The notes under the pieces: generated by a model | What the model was told of the DNA's origin: nothing | The model's database searches: none | Seen by the model: only the letters and a program-made list of their open reading frames with translations | Program-made: the position numbers and the translations under genes | Assembly (NCBI GenBank): GCA_033765235.1 | Contig: JANRIG010000019.1 | Location: 1 to 64,000, forward strand | Direction of reading: 5' to 3' | Source of the DNA: JANRIG01 sp033765235 | GTDB lineage: Bacteria; Bacteroidota; Bacteroidia; Cytophagales; UBA9547 | DNA length: 64,000 bases | Shown here: positions 53,262 through 62,728 of the stretch, one piece after another | Layout: the number at the start of each line of letters is the position of its first letter | Numbering within the stretch: the first letter of the stretch is position 1

Positions 53262-54444
53262 CAGGGCTATTTATCAGTTTTTTTAAAACCTCTATTTTGC
53301 GCTGCGTTTCTTCATACTCTTTGTGAGGCTGAGAGTCTTCGGTAATACCTGCACCTGCATAATAATGTACTATGCCGTCTTGTATTTTTGCACATCGTAT
53401 GTTCACATACAGGTGAGTCTCGGTAGCAATATTTACATGTGACATTGGCATATTTACAGGACCCAAATACCCCGAATAATACTCACGGTCAAAGTCTTCA
53501 TGAGTATTTATAAATATTTGGGCAGCTTCTTTGGGCATACCACATACCGCAGAAGTAGGATGCAACAAATGCAGCATTACTGAGCCAAAATCTTCAAAAT
53601 TTATCTCATTGATATTTATTTCAAACCATGTTTTCAGGTGATACAAATTGCCCGATTGCACAGTTTTGGGACCGTATTCGGTAAACTCTCGCACCCTTAT
53701 TTTTTTGAGGCAATCTATGATGTACCTGCTCACCAATGCTTGCTCCTCTATTTCTTTTTGGCTCCATGTCACCTCACTCACCTCATTTTCGGTAGTTTGT
53801 GCTTTGGTGCCTGCCAGGGCTACCGTTGTGAATATTCTCTGATGGTCTATCCGCACCAGCAGCTCAGGGCTCACTGTGAGCCAAGTGCCTTTGTCAGGAA
53901 TATGGGCAAGTGATATAAATGCACCCGGGTACAAACTGCAAAATGTATCAAATAATAAAGATATGTCAAAATTTGGAGGCAATACTTGGCTTTCTTTGGT
54001 AGCCAACACTACTTTTTGCAATGCATGGTTTTTTATCAAGTCTTTTGCAGCCGTCACATATGAAATATATTTATCAGATGAGTTGATATTTTGCGGTAAT
54101 TTATGGGTTTTACTTAAATTTTGTTCTGACTTTTTTTTTGCAAATGTGAGCGCATCAGCCTGTGTAAATGTGTGTATTTCAGCATTTTCATCAATCACAA
54201 GATAGTTTTGATAAGGTATTAATATACAAGGGTGCAACTTAGATATGCTATATGGATGTATAAGATAACCTTTGAGGGTGCCAATGTCAATATTACCTTC
54301 TAAGTATTCTCCTTTTTTGCTGTATATCAGGTGTGTATGAGATGTGCCCGGCAGTCTGTAGCAAGCAGTGTAGTAGCCTGATTGCTGTAAATAATTGTAC
54401 AAATCTGAGAGCGATAGTTTTGCAGTATTATGGGATAAAATCAA
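53254..54444 (-). CDS. isochorismate synthase (MenF/EntC-like)
   Basis: The 396-residue chorismate-binding enzyme isomerises chorismate to isochorismate for menaquinone or siderophore synthesis. Motifs include KVVLATKESQ (about 144-153), ALAGTKAQTTENEVSEVTWSQKE with the AGT motif (about 217 on), LLHPTSAVCGMPKEAA (about 311-326), and REYYSGYLGPV (about 336-346). No menD or ent gene is adjacent; in Bacteroidota menaquinone is the likelier end. The frame begins with TTG at 54444 after nine A residues, and no in-frame ATG exists upstream, so the start is somewhat uncertain. Confidence 0.88.
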   Translation of the reverse strand: MILSHNTAKLSLSDLYNYLQQSGYYTACYRLPGTSHTHLIYSKKGEYLEGNIDIGTLKGYLIHPYSISKLHPCILIPYQNYLVIDENAEIHTFTQADALTFAKKKSEQNLSKTHKLPQNINSSDKYISYVTAAKDLIKNHALQKVVLATKESQVLPPNFDISLLFDTFCSLYPGAFISLAHIPDKGTWLTVSPELLVRIDHQRIFTTVALAGTKAQTTENEVSEVTWSQKEIEEQALVSRYIIDCLKKIRVREFTEYGPKTVQSGNLYHLKTWFEININEINFEDFGSVMLHLLHPTSAVCGMPKEAAQIFINTHEDFDREYYSGYLGPVNMPMSHVNIATETHLYVNIRCAKIQDGIVHYYAGAGITEDSQPHKEYEETQRKIEVLKKLINSPVL

Positions 54445-54720
54445 TTTTTTTTTGGTTAATATTTATATGATTTTCGGTGCAAAATTGCATAATTTTGAGT
54501 ATAAAACTTATATTTTATGTATGTGGTTCAAATATTGCAGATATTAAATCTATAAATATTGCTGTTGTTGAGTTTATATAAATTTTTTTATGTAAAATAG
54601 AAACAACCGTAAAGTAATGTGTGTGTATATTATATCTGTCAATAAAATAAAAAAAATCAAATCTTACGGCGTATTACGGTGTAAAATTATTTGTATAAAA
54701 TATTATATTTCAATACTTTA

Positions 54721-55281
54721 TTATACATATTTATTCACAATACTTTGCAGACCATTGGTGCTGCCTTGGCCCACCGCCTGAAATTCCCATTCTGTATCAT
54801 TTACTCTTTTGAGCTTTCCAAAGAGCACCTCAGTAGCAAAACCTTGATTGGCGTCTAAGTCATATTTGAGTACCTCTACAGAGTTTTCTACATTTACAAT
54901 GCGTATATATGCATCTTTGAGCCTGCCAAATGTATGCCCTCGCTGTACAGCATCGTGTATGGACACATATATGTGTATCTCCATTACTTTAGTATCTACC
55001 TGCCTGAGGCTGGCAAGTATGAGTTCATCATCGTCATTGCCCAAGCCCGTGCGGTTGTCGCCCTGGTGCATCACTGAGCCATCAGGCGAGGTAAGGTTGT
55101 TGTAAAATATAAAATAGTTGTCGTGGATAAGTTTGCCGTTTGCACCAAGCATGAATAGTGAAGCATCAAGGTCTATTCCTTCCATAAGATATTCCCAGCC
55201 CAGCCCTATAAATACTTTTTGAAGTTTTGGGTCATTTTTTTGCAGATTTATAGTACTGCCTTTGGCGAGATTGATTGACAT
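54721..55281 (-). CDS. TerD-family calcium-binding stress protein
   Basis: The 186-residue protein matches TerD/TerE: the start MSINLAKGSTINLQK, LGWEYLMEGIDLDASLFML (about 28-46), and the calcium site YNNLTSPDGSVMHQGDNR followed by GLGNDDDELI (about 60-86). TerD proteins bind two calcium ions and act in tellurite, phage and metal stress phenotypes through an unclear mechanism. It is a single gene, unlike classic terZABCDE clusters; a TerB-family gene lies 29 kb away. The upstream strand is shared divergently with fmt. Confidence 0.9.
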   Translation of the reverse strand: MSINLAKGSTINLQKNDPKLQKVFIGLGWEYLMEGIDLDASLFMLGANGKLIHDNYFIFYNNLTSPDGSVMHQGDNRTGLGNDDDELILASLRQVDTKVMEIHIYVSIHDAVQRGHTFGRLKDAYIRIVNVENSVEVLKYDLDANQGFATEVLFGKLKRVNDTEWEFQAVGQGSTNGLQSIVNKYV

Positions 55282-55383
55282 AACTATGTATTATTACATT
55301 TGAAATTAGTTCAAATAAATAAATAATTATCCACATTGCACCTATTAGAGTATTATTTTATTACTACAAACATCAGTATGATA

Positions 55384-55391
55384 TACCTTTG
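55384..55391 (+). promoter_or_regulatory. -7 box TACCTTTG of fmt
   Basis: The octamer ends 16 bases before the fmt ATG at 55408 and matches TAnnTTTG; no clear -33 TTTG is seen. Confidence 0.45.
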
Positions 55392-55407
55392 CAATAAAAA
55401 TAGGTGA

Positions 55408-56325
55408 ATGAGAATAGTGTATATGGGCACTCCGGACTTTGCAGTGCCTGCATTAGAGATATTGATAGATAACAATTATAATATTGCAGGTGTGGTGACA
55501 GCCCCTGACAAGCCTCAGGGGCGAGGGCTGCAACTTGGTGAGTCTGATGTGAAAAAATGTGCTAAAAAACATGGTATCCCTATCTTGCAGCCTGCACTTC
55601 TCAAAAGTGATGAATTTATATCGCAATTGCATGACTTGCATGCAGACTTACAAGTAGTAGTAGCTTTCAGAATGTTGCCTGAGGTGGTGTGGAATATGCC
55701 AAGATTGGGTACCATAAACTTGCATGCATCACTTTTGCCTCAATATAGAGGGGCTGCGCCTATTAATTGGGCTATTATGAATGGAGAAAAAGAAACAGGG
55801 GTCACCACATTTTTTTTAAAGCAAGAGATAGATACAGGCGATATTATTTTACAGAAAAAAGAACCTATTTATGACACAGATACGGCAGGAGATTTGTACA
55901 ACAGGCTCAAAACATTGGGGGCTCAAGTGGTGTTGGATACGGTACAACAAATAGCCGACCACAAAGTATCTGCACAACCGCAAATATTTGACAAAGATTT
56001 GAAAACCGCACCTAAGATATATAAAGATATGTGCAAAATTCCATGGCACAAAAATGCTGAAGAGGTATATAATTTTGTGAGAGGTCTTGCTCCTTACCCT
56101 ACTGCACATTGCACGCTCAATGGCAACTATTGTAAAATATTTGAAGTAGAATACAGCACCGAAGATTTATTATCAGTGGGTATGATAGCCTCAGACCAAA
56201 AAAGCTATCTGCATATAGGTTGTGGGCAAGGCTATGTGGGTGTCAAAAAATTGCAAATGGAAGGGCAAAAAATCTTGACTATAAATCAATATTTGTCAGG
56301 CAATAAGGTGACTACTGTGTTATGA
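55408..56325 (+). CDS. fmt: methionyl-tRNA formyltransferase
   Basis: The 305-residue enzyme formylates initiator Met-tRNA with 10-formyl-THF. It opens MRIVYMGTPDFAVPAL and holds the catalytic and signature segment GTINLHASLLPQYRGAAPIN (about 102-121), followed by ETGVTTFFLKQEIDTGDII. The C-terminal OB-like tRNA-binding domain is present (about 205-305). Its usual partner def is not adjacent. It converges with pyrF. Assignment is secure. Confidence 0.96.
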   Translation: MRIVYMGTPDFAVPALEILIDNNYNIAGVVTAPDKPQGRGLQLGESDVKKCAKKHGIPILQPALLKSDEFISQLHDLHADLQVVVAFRMLPEVVWNMPRLGTINLHASLLPQYRGAAPINWAIMNGEKETGVTTFFLKQEIDTGDIILQKKEPIYDTDTAGDLYNRLKTLGAQVVLDTVQQIADHKVSAQPQIFDKDLKTAPKIYKDMCKIPWHKNAEEVYNFVRGLAPYPTAHCTLNGNYCKIFEVEYSTEDLLSVGMIASDQKSYLHIGCGQGYVGVKKLQMEGQKILTINQYLSGNKVTTVL

Positions 56326-56343
56326 TTAATACATACTTGTGGG

Positions 56344-57147
56344 CTATAGCCACTGAGCCATTTGTATTTGTATACTTTGTGCTTCATGTGCTGCCTTAGC
56401 AGCAAAGTCTTGTGCTGAAGAAGCATATATAATGGCACGTGAGCTATTTACAAGCAATCCACAGGTGGGGTTCAAGCCGTATTGTGCTACCTCTGACAGG
56501 CTGCCACCTTGTGCGCCTACTCCCGGTATGAGCAAAAAATGATTGGGTATAAGCTTTCTTATATCTGCAAGCAATGTGGCTTTGGTAGCCCCTACTACAT
56601 ACATGGTATTGTGAGGAGTGCCCCACTGCGAGGAGGATGCTATCACTTGCTCATACAGATATTTGCCGGAGGCAAGTTTTTGCTGTTCAAAGTCTTCACT
56701 ACCTTGGTTTGAGGTAAGTGCTAATATGATAGCATATTTATTTTGGTATTTTAAAAATGGCATAATGGTGTCCTTGCCCATATAAGGACTGAGTGTAACG
56801 GCGTCAAAATCAAGGGTTTCAAATAAAGCTTTGGCATACATTTCGGCGGTATTGCCTATGTCGCCACGTTTGGCATCGGCTATTGTAAATATTTCTTTGG
56901 GTATGTATTGCAGAGTTTTATGCATAGTGTCCCACCCTTTGGCACCCAAGGCTTCATAAAATGCGGTATTTATTTTATAAGCTACCGCATAGGGTAGGGT
57001 AGCGTCTATTATTTGTCTGTTAAATTCAAAAATAGGGTCGGGTGCAGCGCGTAAATGGGTTGGGATTTTGGCAATATCTGTATCAAGCCCTACGGATAGG
57101 AATGATTTTTTTTGTTTTATTTGGTGAAATAATAGTTTATTTTCCAT
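56344..57147 (-). CDS. pyrF: orotidine 5'-phosphate decarboxylase, type 2
   Basis: The 267-residue TIM barrel makes UMP from OMP. The catalytic Asp-x-Lys-x-x-Asp is in IADAKRGDIGNTAEMYA (about 88-104), and FLLIPGVGAQGG is the phosphate-binding loop. Length and motif spelling fit the type 2 group common in Bacteroidota. The ATG overlaps the lolA stop by one base (TAATG), so the two genes are translationally coupled although functionally unrelated. Assignment is secure. Confidence 0.95.
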   Translation of the reverse strand: MENKLLFHQIKQKKSFLSVGLDTDIAKIPTHLRAAPDPIFEFNRQIIDATLPYAVAYKINTAFYEALGAKGWDTMHKTLQYIPKEIFTIADAKRGDIGNTAEMYAKALFETLDFDAVTLSPYMGKDTIMPFLKYQNKYAIILALTSNQGSEDFEQQKLASGKYLYEQVIASSSQWGTPHNTMYVVGATKATLLADIRKLIPNHFLLIPGVGAQGGSLSEVAQYGLNPTCGLLVNSSRAIIYASSAQDFAAKAAHEAQSIQIQMAQWL

Positions 57148-57788
57148 TATCTCAAATCTACCACTTCTACATTGGGGTATTTGGCTTTGTCAAATGTGAA
57201 GGTAGATTCTTCAATTTTGGCTTGCGGGTCAAAGTTTTTGATTTGGTATAAATATCTGTTGCCGTTTTTGTCAAATATTTTCCAGCGTGCGATAGATTTT
57301 TCTTTTTTATTAATCCAAATACGAATTTTGAAATAGTTTTTGTTTTTATTTTCAGGTACTAAGTCTATCACATCATGGGTGCCTGTTTTTCCTTTTTCTT
57401 CTTCAAGCCATAGGTATTTGTATCCGTTGCGGTACATGCTATGTATTTTGGAGGGGGTTATTTCTTCGTCATCGGGGTTGAAGTCGCTCACATTTACCTC
57501 ATTTTCATCTTTGAGGTAGGTCCATACAGTATTTCCATTGTTGATTATTACTTGATTGCCCATATTTATGGTAAATTTATTGCCCTTGACCATAATATTG
57601 CCTTCAAATTTTTCGTTGACTTTGGCTTGAGGATTTTCGAGTTCGTAGCTAAAATCTGCTTTGTATGACTTAATCACCTCATATTTAGCACTTACGGCAT
57701 CTAATATAGCTTCTGCTTTGGGGTCTTGTACCTGTGCATGTATTACAAAAGTGGTACTTATCAGTAATATAAAGACTTTGTTATTCAT
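57147..57788 (-). CDS. lolA: LolA-like outer-membrane lipoprotein carrier
   Basis: The 213-residue periplasmic protein has a signal peptide (ending FVIHAQ) and the LolA half-barrel: SYKADFSYELENPQAKV (about 42-58), GNIMVKGNKFTINMGNQVIINNGNTVW in part (about 63-90), and a C-terminal strand set ending VEVVDLR. It ferries lipoproteins from the inner to the outer membrane. It lies 30 bases downstream of ftsK on the same strand, a common Bacteroidota order, and is coupled to pyrF. Confidence 0.88.
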   Translation of the reverse strand: MNNKVFILLISTTFVIHAQVQDPKAEAILDAVSAKYEVIKSYKADFSYELENPQAKVNEKFEGNIMVKGNKFTINMGNQVIINNGNTVWTYLKDENEVNVSDFNPDDEEITPSKIHSMYRNGYKYLWLEEEKGKTGTHDVIDLVPENKNKNYFKIRIWINKKEKSIARWKIFDKNGNRYLYQIKNFDPQAKIEESTFTFDKAKYPNVEVVDLR

Positions 57789-57818
57789 ATCTTATTAGGG
57801 TTGCAAAAATAATAAATA

Positions 57819-60275
57819 TTATATTCCTGCAAGTAAATCATTTAATGAGTTTTCGTCGCGTACCATTACTTCGCGCACTTTGCTGCCATTGGGCGGACCT
57901 ACTACACCTGCTGCCTCAAGTTGATCCATGATACGTCCGGAGCGAGCAAAGCCTAAGCTCAATTTGCGCTGTATGAGTGAAGTACTACCCTGCTGAAATG
58001 CCACTACTAACTTAGCAGCTTCTTCAAATTTGGGGTCTCTGTTGGCAAGGTCTACATCTTTTACTGTAGGGTCAGCATTTTCATCAAAGAACTCAGGCAG
58101 TTGATAAGCGGTGCTGTAGCCTCTTTGATGACCAATAAAATCTGCCAAAGCTTCTACCTCCGGAGTATCTACAAAGGCACATTGTAGCCTTATGGTATCT
58201 GCATTGAGCTTTAGCAGCATATCTCCTTTGCCAATGAGCTGGTCGGCACCTCCCTCGTCAAGTATTATTTTGGAGTCTATCTTTGAGGTTACTCTAAATG
58301 AAAGCCGAGCGGGAAAGTTGGCTTTTATAAGCCCGGTAATGACAGCTACAGATGGGCGCTGGGTAGCCAATACCAAATGTATGCCTACAGCACGGGCAAG
58401 CTGTGCCAATCTGGCTATGGGAGTTTCTATTTCTTTGCCGGCGGTAATCATAAGGTCGGCCAGCTCATCTATTACTACTACAATATAAGGTAAGAAGCGG
58501 TGGCCTTCTTCGGGGTTGAGCCTGCGTGATACAAACTTTGGATTATATTCTTTAAGGTTGCGACAGCCTGCATCTTTGAGCAAGCTGTAGCGAGTATCCA
58601 TCTCTATACAAAGGGAGTTGAGGGTATGTATTACTTTTTTGGTATCTGTAAGTATGGCTTCCTCGCTATCCGGAAGTTTGGCAAGAAAGTGCCTTTCAAT
58701 TTTGTTATAGAGTGATAGCTCTACTTTTTTGGGGTCTACCATTACTATTTTGAGCTCTGAGGGGTGCTTTTTGAATAACAATGAGGTGAGCAGCATATTA
58801 ATACCTACAGACTTGCCCATGCCTGTGGCACCTGCCATGAGCAAGTGTGGCATTTTGGCAAGGTCTTCTATAAATACATCGTTGGAGATTGTTTTGCCAA
58901 ATACTATGGGCAGTTCCATTTTATTGTTTGTAAAACGCTCATCCATAAGGGCTTCCCTAGCAGATACCATTTGTTTATTTTTGTTGGGTACCTCTATGCC
59001 TATGGTGCCTTTGCCGGGCATAGGGGCTATGATACGCACTCCCAATGCGCTGAGCCTAAGGGCTATATCATCAGACAAATTGGCTATTTTTGATATTTTT
59101 ATGCCTGCATCAGGCACTATTTCATACAATGTCACTGTGGGGCCTATTGTAGCTTTGATAGAAGTGATGCCTATACTGAAGTCTGATAGTGTTTTTACAA
59201 TATTATTTTTATTTTCTTCCAGTTCATCTTTGGTCACTACATAATTTTTTTGTTCTCCATAGTCTTTGAGAAGGCTTATTTCAGGGTATTTATATCCTGA
59301 GAGGTCTAGTTTAGGGTCATATGGTTCTAAATCTGCCGTTACACTCTCAAATGATTTTTCAAGTTCAGGTTTTGAAGGCTCAGGTTCTGAAAATGGAGAG
59401 GGTCTTTCATTTATCCTATTTTCATTTTCTATGGTAAGTTCTAGATTGTCTGGTGAGGTAATATTAGCAGGTTTAGGTAAAATAGACCATTCTTCTACAT
59501 TTTTGGGTATATTATTATCTACAATCAATTGCTCAGACTGTTCATCTGTACTATCGTCAGTGTCATCTCCATGTATGTCAAATAGTGTTTTTTTATCCTC
59601 TTCTTCCGGTTTAATTTTTGTTTTTTTTGTTGCCAGCGTGGTAATATCTAAGCTAAAAATGAGATATACTATGAAAGCAAACCCTAACATAAGAAAAGTG
59701 CCTATTCCCAAATAGTTATCAACTAATATTGATAGTTCATACCCTATACCACCACCTAAAAAGCCAATGGCTTGCTCTTGTGCGGTGAGAAATGTGAGAT
59801 AGCCAAAAACCATACTTACCCATGTGGCCAAAAATAGGGTATGGTTAAGTAATTTGCGTGCAGGATATATTTCTTTTTGAAATACAATTTTTACCCCATA
59901 TACGAATAAAAGTGGCATAAAAAATAGCGAGGCTATGCCAAATCCTTTGAAAATGAGATAATGTGATACTATGGCTCCTACCAAGCCAAGCCAGTTTTCG
60001 GTCTCTCTGCCAGACTCTGTGGCACTTGTAGTGAATAGTGCCTCTACCACAGACTGGTCTGCATTGCCTGTAAAAAGGTATGATATGAGCGAAAAAGTAA
60101 TAAATACAGAAGAGAAAATGAAAAATAAACCAAAAATCAGGTGTAAGCGAGGGTCTTTGAAAAAATCAAAAATATTTTTTTTAACTTTTTTATCGCTTGG
60201 GTCATCTTGCACATCTTCTGCAGAAGTCTGTGTTGATGTATTTTCTGTATGCTTTCTAAATACGTTTTTTGCCAT
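57819..60275 (-). CDS. ftsK: FtsK/SpoIIIE-type DNA translocase
   Basis: The 818-residue protein has four to five N-terminal membrane helices (about 45-205), an acidic/Pro/Ser linker (about 210-320), and the motor: Walker A MAGATGMGKSVG (about 480-491), Walker B YIVVVIDELADLM (about 593-605), and AGGATGIH-like VLATQRPSV. A C-terminal gamma winged helix (about 745-810, FARSGRIMDQLEAAGVVGPP) reads polar KOPS-type sequences. It moves DNA through the closing septum and activates dimer resolution. Assignment is secure. Confidence 0.95.
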   Translation of the reverse strand: MAKNVFRKHTENTSTQTSAEDVQDDPSDKKVKKNIFDFFKDPRLHLIFGLFFIFSSVFITFSLISYLFTGNADQSVVEALFTTSATESGRETENWLGLVGAIVSHYLIFKGFGIASLFFMPLLFVYGVKIVFQKEIYPARKLLNHTLFLATWVSMVFGYLTFLTAQEQAIGFLGGGIGYELSILVDNYLGIGTFLMLGFAFIVYLIFSLDITTLATKKTKIKPEEEDKKTLFDIHGDDTDDSTDEQSEQLIVDNNIPKNVEEWSILPKPANITSPDNLELTIENENRINERPSPFSEPEPSKPELEKSFESVTADLEPYDPKLDLSGYKYPEISLLKDYGEQKNYVVTKDELEENKNNIVKTLSDFSIGITSIKATIGPTVTLYEIVPDAGIKISKIANLSDDIALRLSALGVRIIAPMPGKGTIGIEVPNKNKQMVSAREALMDERFTNNKMELPIVFGKTISNDVFIEDLAKMPHLLMAGATGMGKSVGINMLLTSLLFKKHPSELKIVMVDPKKVELSLYNKIERHFLAKLPDSEEAILTDTKKVIHTLNSLCIEMDTRYSLLKDAGCRNLKEYNPKFVSRRLNPEEGHRFLPYIVVVIDELADLMITAGKEIETPIARLAQLARAVGIHLVLATQRPSVAVITGLIKANFPARLSFRVTSKIDSKIILDEGGADQLIGKGDMLLKLNADTIRLQCAFVDTPEVEALADFIGHQRGYSTAYQLPEFFDENADPTVKDVDLANRDPKFEEAAKLVVAFQQGSTSLIQRKLSLGFARSGRIMDQLEAAGVVGPPNGSKVREVMVRDENSLNDLLAGI

Positions 60276-60442
60276 TTATCAAAAAAAACATTCAAAGCTA
60301 AATAAAAAAAATATATGGGTACGGCAATGTGCATAACTCATATATAATGTGGGCTGGATTTACATTCAAATTTACACAACAAATCAACATATACTACTGT
60401 ATTCACAATAAATTGCCCATATTTGTACAAATATTCATTAAG

Positions 60443-60904
60443 ATGATTACTGACTTAGTTTCTCACATTCACATATACAAATCTCTTAGTCCTAATTTGG
60501 CTTCTGCCATTCATTGGCTGCAAAATACTGATTTACAAAACTTACCTGTAGGCGAGGTGGCTATCAAAGAAAAAGATATATATGCCATAGTTTCTGCCTA
60601 TAACACCAAAGCGATGACAGAAGGCAAGTGGGAGGCACACCTAAAATATATTGACATACAATATGTAATATCCGGCAATGAGCAAATAGGCTATTCACCT
60701 ATGAATGAAGAATATATGATAGTAAAACCCTATCAAGATGATAAAGATTACGCCTTGTATGAAGTAAAAAATGGTAAATTTTTTGATGCTGCGCCGTCAA
60801 ACTTTTATATATTCATGCCTCAAGATGTACATATGCCCGGCATAGAAATATTGCAAAAATGTGCAGTGAAAAAATTGGTAATCAAAGTATTAAAAGACTT
60901 TTAG
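60443..60904 (+). CDS. YhcH/YjgK/YiaL-family protein
   Basis: About 153 residues from ATG 60443 (MITDLVSHIHIYKSLS); the open frame upstream to 60329 has no family similarity and is left out. Conserved parts are WEAHLKYIDIQYVISGNEQIGY, with the His and Asp/Gln metal-site residues, and FYIFMPQDVHMPGI (about 118-131). The cupin-like beta fold is linked to sialic-acid or sugar metabolism (YhcH, TabA). No sugar-use genes are nearby. Its TAG shares one base with the GTG of the rRNA methyltransferase gene. Confidence 0.85.
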   Translation: MITDLVSHIHIYKSLSPNLASAIHWLQNTDLQNLPVGEVAIKEKDIYAIVSAYNTKAMTEGKWEAHLKYIDIQYVISGNEQIGYSPMNEEYMIVKPYQDDKDYALYEVKNGKFFDAAPSNFYIFMPQDVHMPGIEILQKCAVKKLVIKVLKDF

Positions 60905-62088
60905 TGGGCATATATCCAATAATTACACTGAAGAGGGGTCGTGAAAGGTCTGTACTTCATAAGCACCCTTGGGTATTTTCAGGGGCGGTATACCAATGCG
61001 AGCCTGCTGCAGATGGTGATATAGTGACTGTGAAAGATATAAATGACAATGTATTAGGATACGGATTTTATGCGCCACATAGCCAGATTATTGTAAAAAT
61101 GTTTGAGTTTTCTGCTGTATATACTGATTATTATTCAGTAGATTATTGGCAAAAAAAAATATATAATGCACTACAACTTAGAAATACATATGTAATAAAT
61201 GACCAAACCAATACCTACAGGCTCATACATGCAGAGGGCGATGGTATGCCCGGTGTCATAGCAGATGTGTATGCAGGTACTGTAGTGCTCAATCTGCTGA
61301 CCAAAGGGGTAGAAAATATTTGCAGTCAATTAACGGAAGCATTAGCAAACCTTGGCTTCAATAATATATACCTGAAAGTAAAAGGTATAAGCCATGAAAA
61401 AGAAAAAATTGTATCAGAAAGTGCCTGGCTCAAAGGCAAGTCTGAAATGCCTGTTATGGCAAAAGAAAATGTATTAAAATTTTGGATTGACATAGAAAAA
61501 GGACAAAAAACAGGTTTTTTTATTGACCAAAGAGAGCACAGACGCATGCTCCAAATGCTATGTAAAGGTAAGACTGTGCTCAATACATTCTCATATACCG
61601 GAGGCTTTTCGGTATATGCCATACAAGGTGAGGCTGCAAGTGTAGTATCTGTGGATATATCTAAAGATGCCATACAAAAATGTGAAGAAAACATAGCGCT
61701 CAACTTTACAAACCATAGCCACCATATTGCTATTGCAGAAGACTGCTTTGAATACTTAAAAAAATGCGATACAAAATATGATATAGTCATATTAGACCCG
61801 CCGGCTTTTGCCAAAAACGCCCGCTCAGTGCCCAATGCTTGTAGAGGCTACAAAGAACTTAATATGCTTGGTATCAAAGCATGTAATGCAAAAGGCTTGA
61901 TATTTACATTTTCATGCTCACAAAATATTGACAAAAGGCTGTTTCAGCAAATAGTATTTTCGGCAGCCGCAGATGTAGGGCGCCATGTGCGTATCATAGC
62001 CCACTTATGCCAACCCGCAGACCACCCTGTAAATATATATCATCCTGAAAGCGAATACCTTAAAGGACTGCTGCTGTATGTAGATTGA
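60904..62088 (+). CDS. RlmI-like rRNA large-subunit cytosine methyltransferase
   Basis: About 394 residues from GTG 60904. The N-terminal PUA domain (about 5-80; TLKRGRERSVLHKHPWVFSGAV), a linker beta domain, and a C-terminal Rossmann methyltransferase (about 180-390) with VLNTFSYTGGFSVYAIQG (SAM motif I), VSVDISKDAI, DIVILDPPAFAKN (catalytic DPPxF) and FTFSCSQNI are present. This is the RlmI/YccW architecture, modifying 23S rRNA C1962 in E. coli. The GTG overlaps the YhcH stop by one base, and PUA proteins begin at this point; the frame's earlier codons lie inside YhcH. Confidence 0.88.
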   Translation: MGIYPIITLKRGRERSVLHKHPWVFSGAVYQCEPAADGDIVTVKDINDNVLGYGFYAPHSQIIVKMFEFSAVYTDYYSVDYWQKKIYNALQLRNTYVINDQTNTYRLIHAEGDGMPGVIADVYAGTVVLNLLTKGVENICSQLTEALANLGFNNIYLKVKGISHEKEKIVSESAWLKGKSEMPVMAKENVLKFWIDIEKGQKTGFFIDQREHRRMLQMLCKGKTVLNTFSYTGGFSVYAIQGEAASVVSVDISKDAIQKCEENIALNFTNHSHHIAIAEDCFEYLKKCDTKYDIVILDPPAFAKNARSVPNACRGYKELNMLGIKACNAKGLIFTFSCSQNIDKRLFQQIVFSAAADVGRHVRIIAHLCQPADHPVNIYHPESEYLKGLLLYVD

Positions 62089-62211
62089 ATAATAAATGTA
62101 TTGATTGACTAATGACAAGAAGAATTTTGTGATTATTATGAATAATTAATAATTTTGTGATGCAAATAAATATCAGTAGCAGCTTACCTGATAAAAAACA
62201 AAAACTGAAAT

Positions 62212-62649
62212 ATGGTATATGTGTCAAGAAAAGAGCATTTTAATGCTGCACACAAGTTGTATAACGACAATTGGACCAAGCAAAAAAATGAAGAAATATT
62301 TGGCAAATGTGCCAATGAATACTTTCACGGTCATAATTTTGAAATAATAGTCACAGTAAAAGGCACCCCCCACCCAGATACAGGGTTTGTGGTAGATATG
62401 AAAAAGCTGGGCGATATTATGACAGACAAAATCATCAATGCAGTGGACCATAAAAATATAAACCTACAGGTGAGTTTTATGCAAGGCAAAATATGCAGTT
62501 GTGAAAATATGGTAGTAGAATTTTGGAAAATACTTGAGCCGGAGGTGAACAGCATATCAAACGGAAGGCTATACTCTATAAAACTGTACGAAACTCACAA
62601 AAACTATGTAGAATATTTCGGACCTCACAATACACCTTATGAAGTATAA
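62212..62649 (+). CDS. queD: 6-carboxy-5,6,7,8-tetrahydropterin synthase
   Basis: The 145-residue protein belongs to the PTPS/QueD family of queuosine and pterin synthesis. Zinc ligands are visible as the first His of FNAAHKLY (about 13-20) and the pair in YFHGHNFEIIVTVKG. FVVDMKKLGDIM and DHKNINLQ are the family blocks. A Cys in FGKCANEYFHGH matches the catalytic position of QueD. No queC or queE is adjacent. It sits 78 bases upstream of lpxB. Confidence 0.88.
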   Translation: MVYVSRKEHFNAAHKLYNDNWTKQKNEEIFGKCANEYFHGHNFEIIVTVKGTPHPDTGFVVDMKKLGDIMTDKIINAVDHKNINLQVSFMQGKICSCENMVVEFWKILEPEVNSISNGRLYSIKLYETHKNYVEYFGPHNTPYEV

Positions 62650-62728
62650 TTAGATTATAAAAAATACAAAAATATGCCTCCTGATTATACTTGATATTGT
62701 GCATACAAATAAATAAAAAAATAATACA

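Noticed and set aside
60329..60442. N-terminal extension of the YhcH-family protein
   Set aside because: The family begins at MITDLVSH (60443) and the extra 38 codons are low-quality AT-rich sequence.
60859..60903. Upstream start of the RlmI-like methyltransferase inside YhcH
   Set aside because: The PUA domain begins at the GTG at 60904, which overlaps the YhcH stop by one base, a typical coupling.
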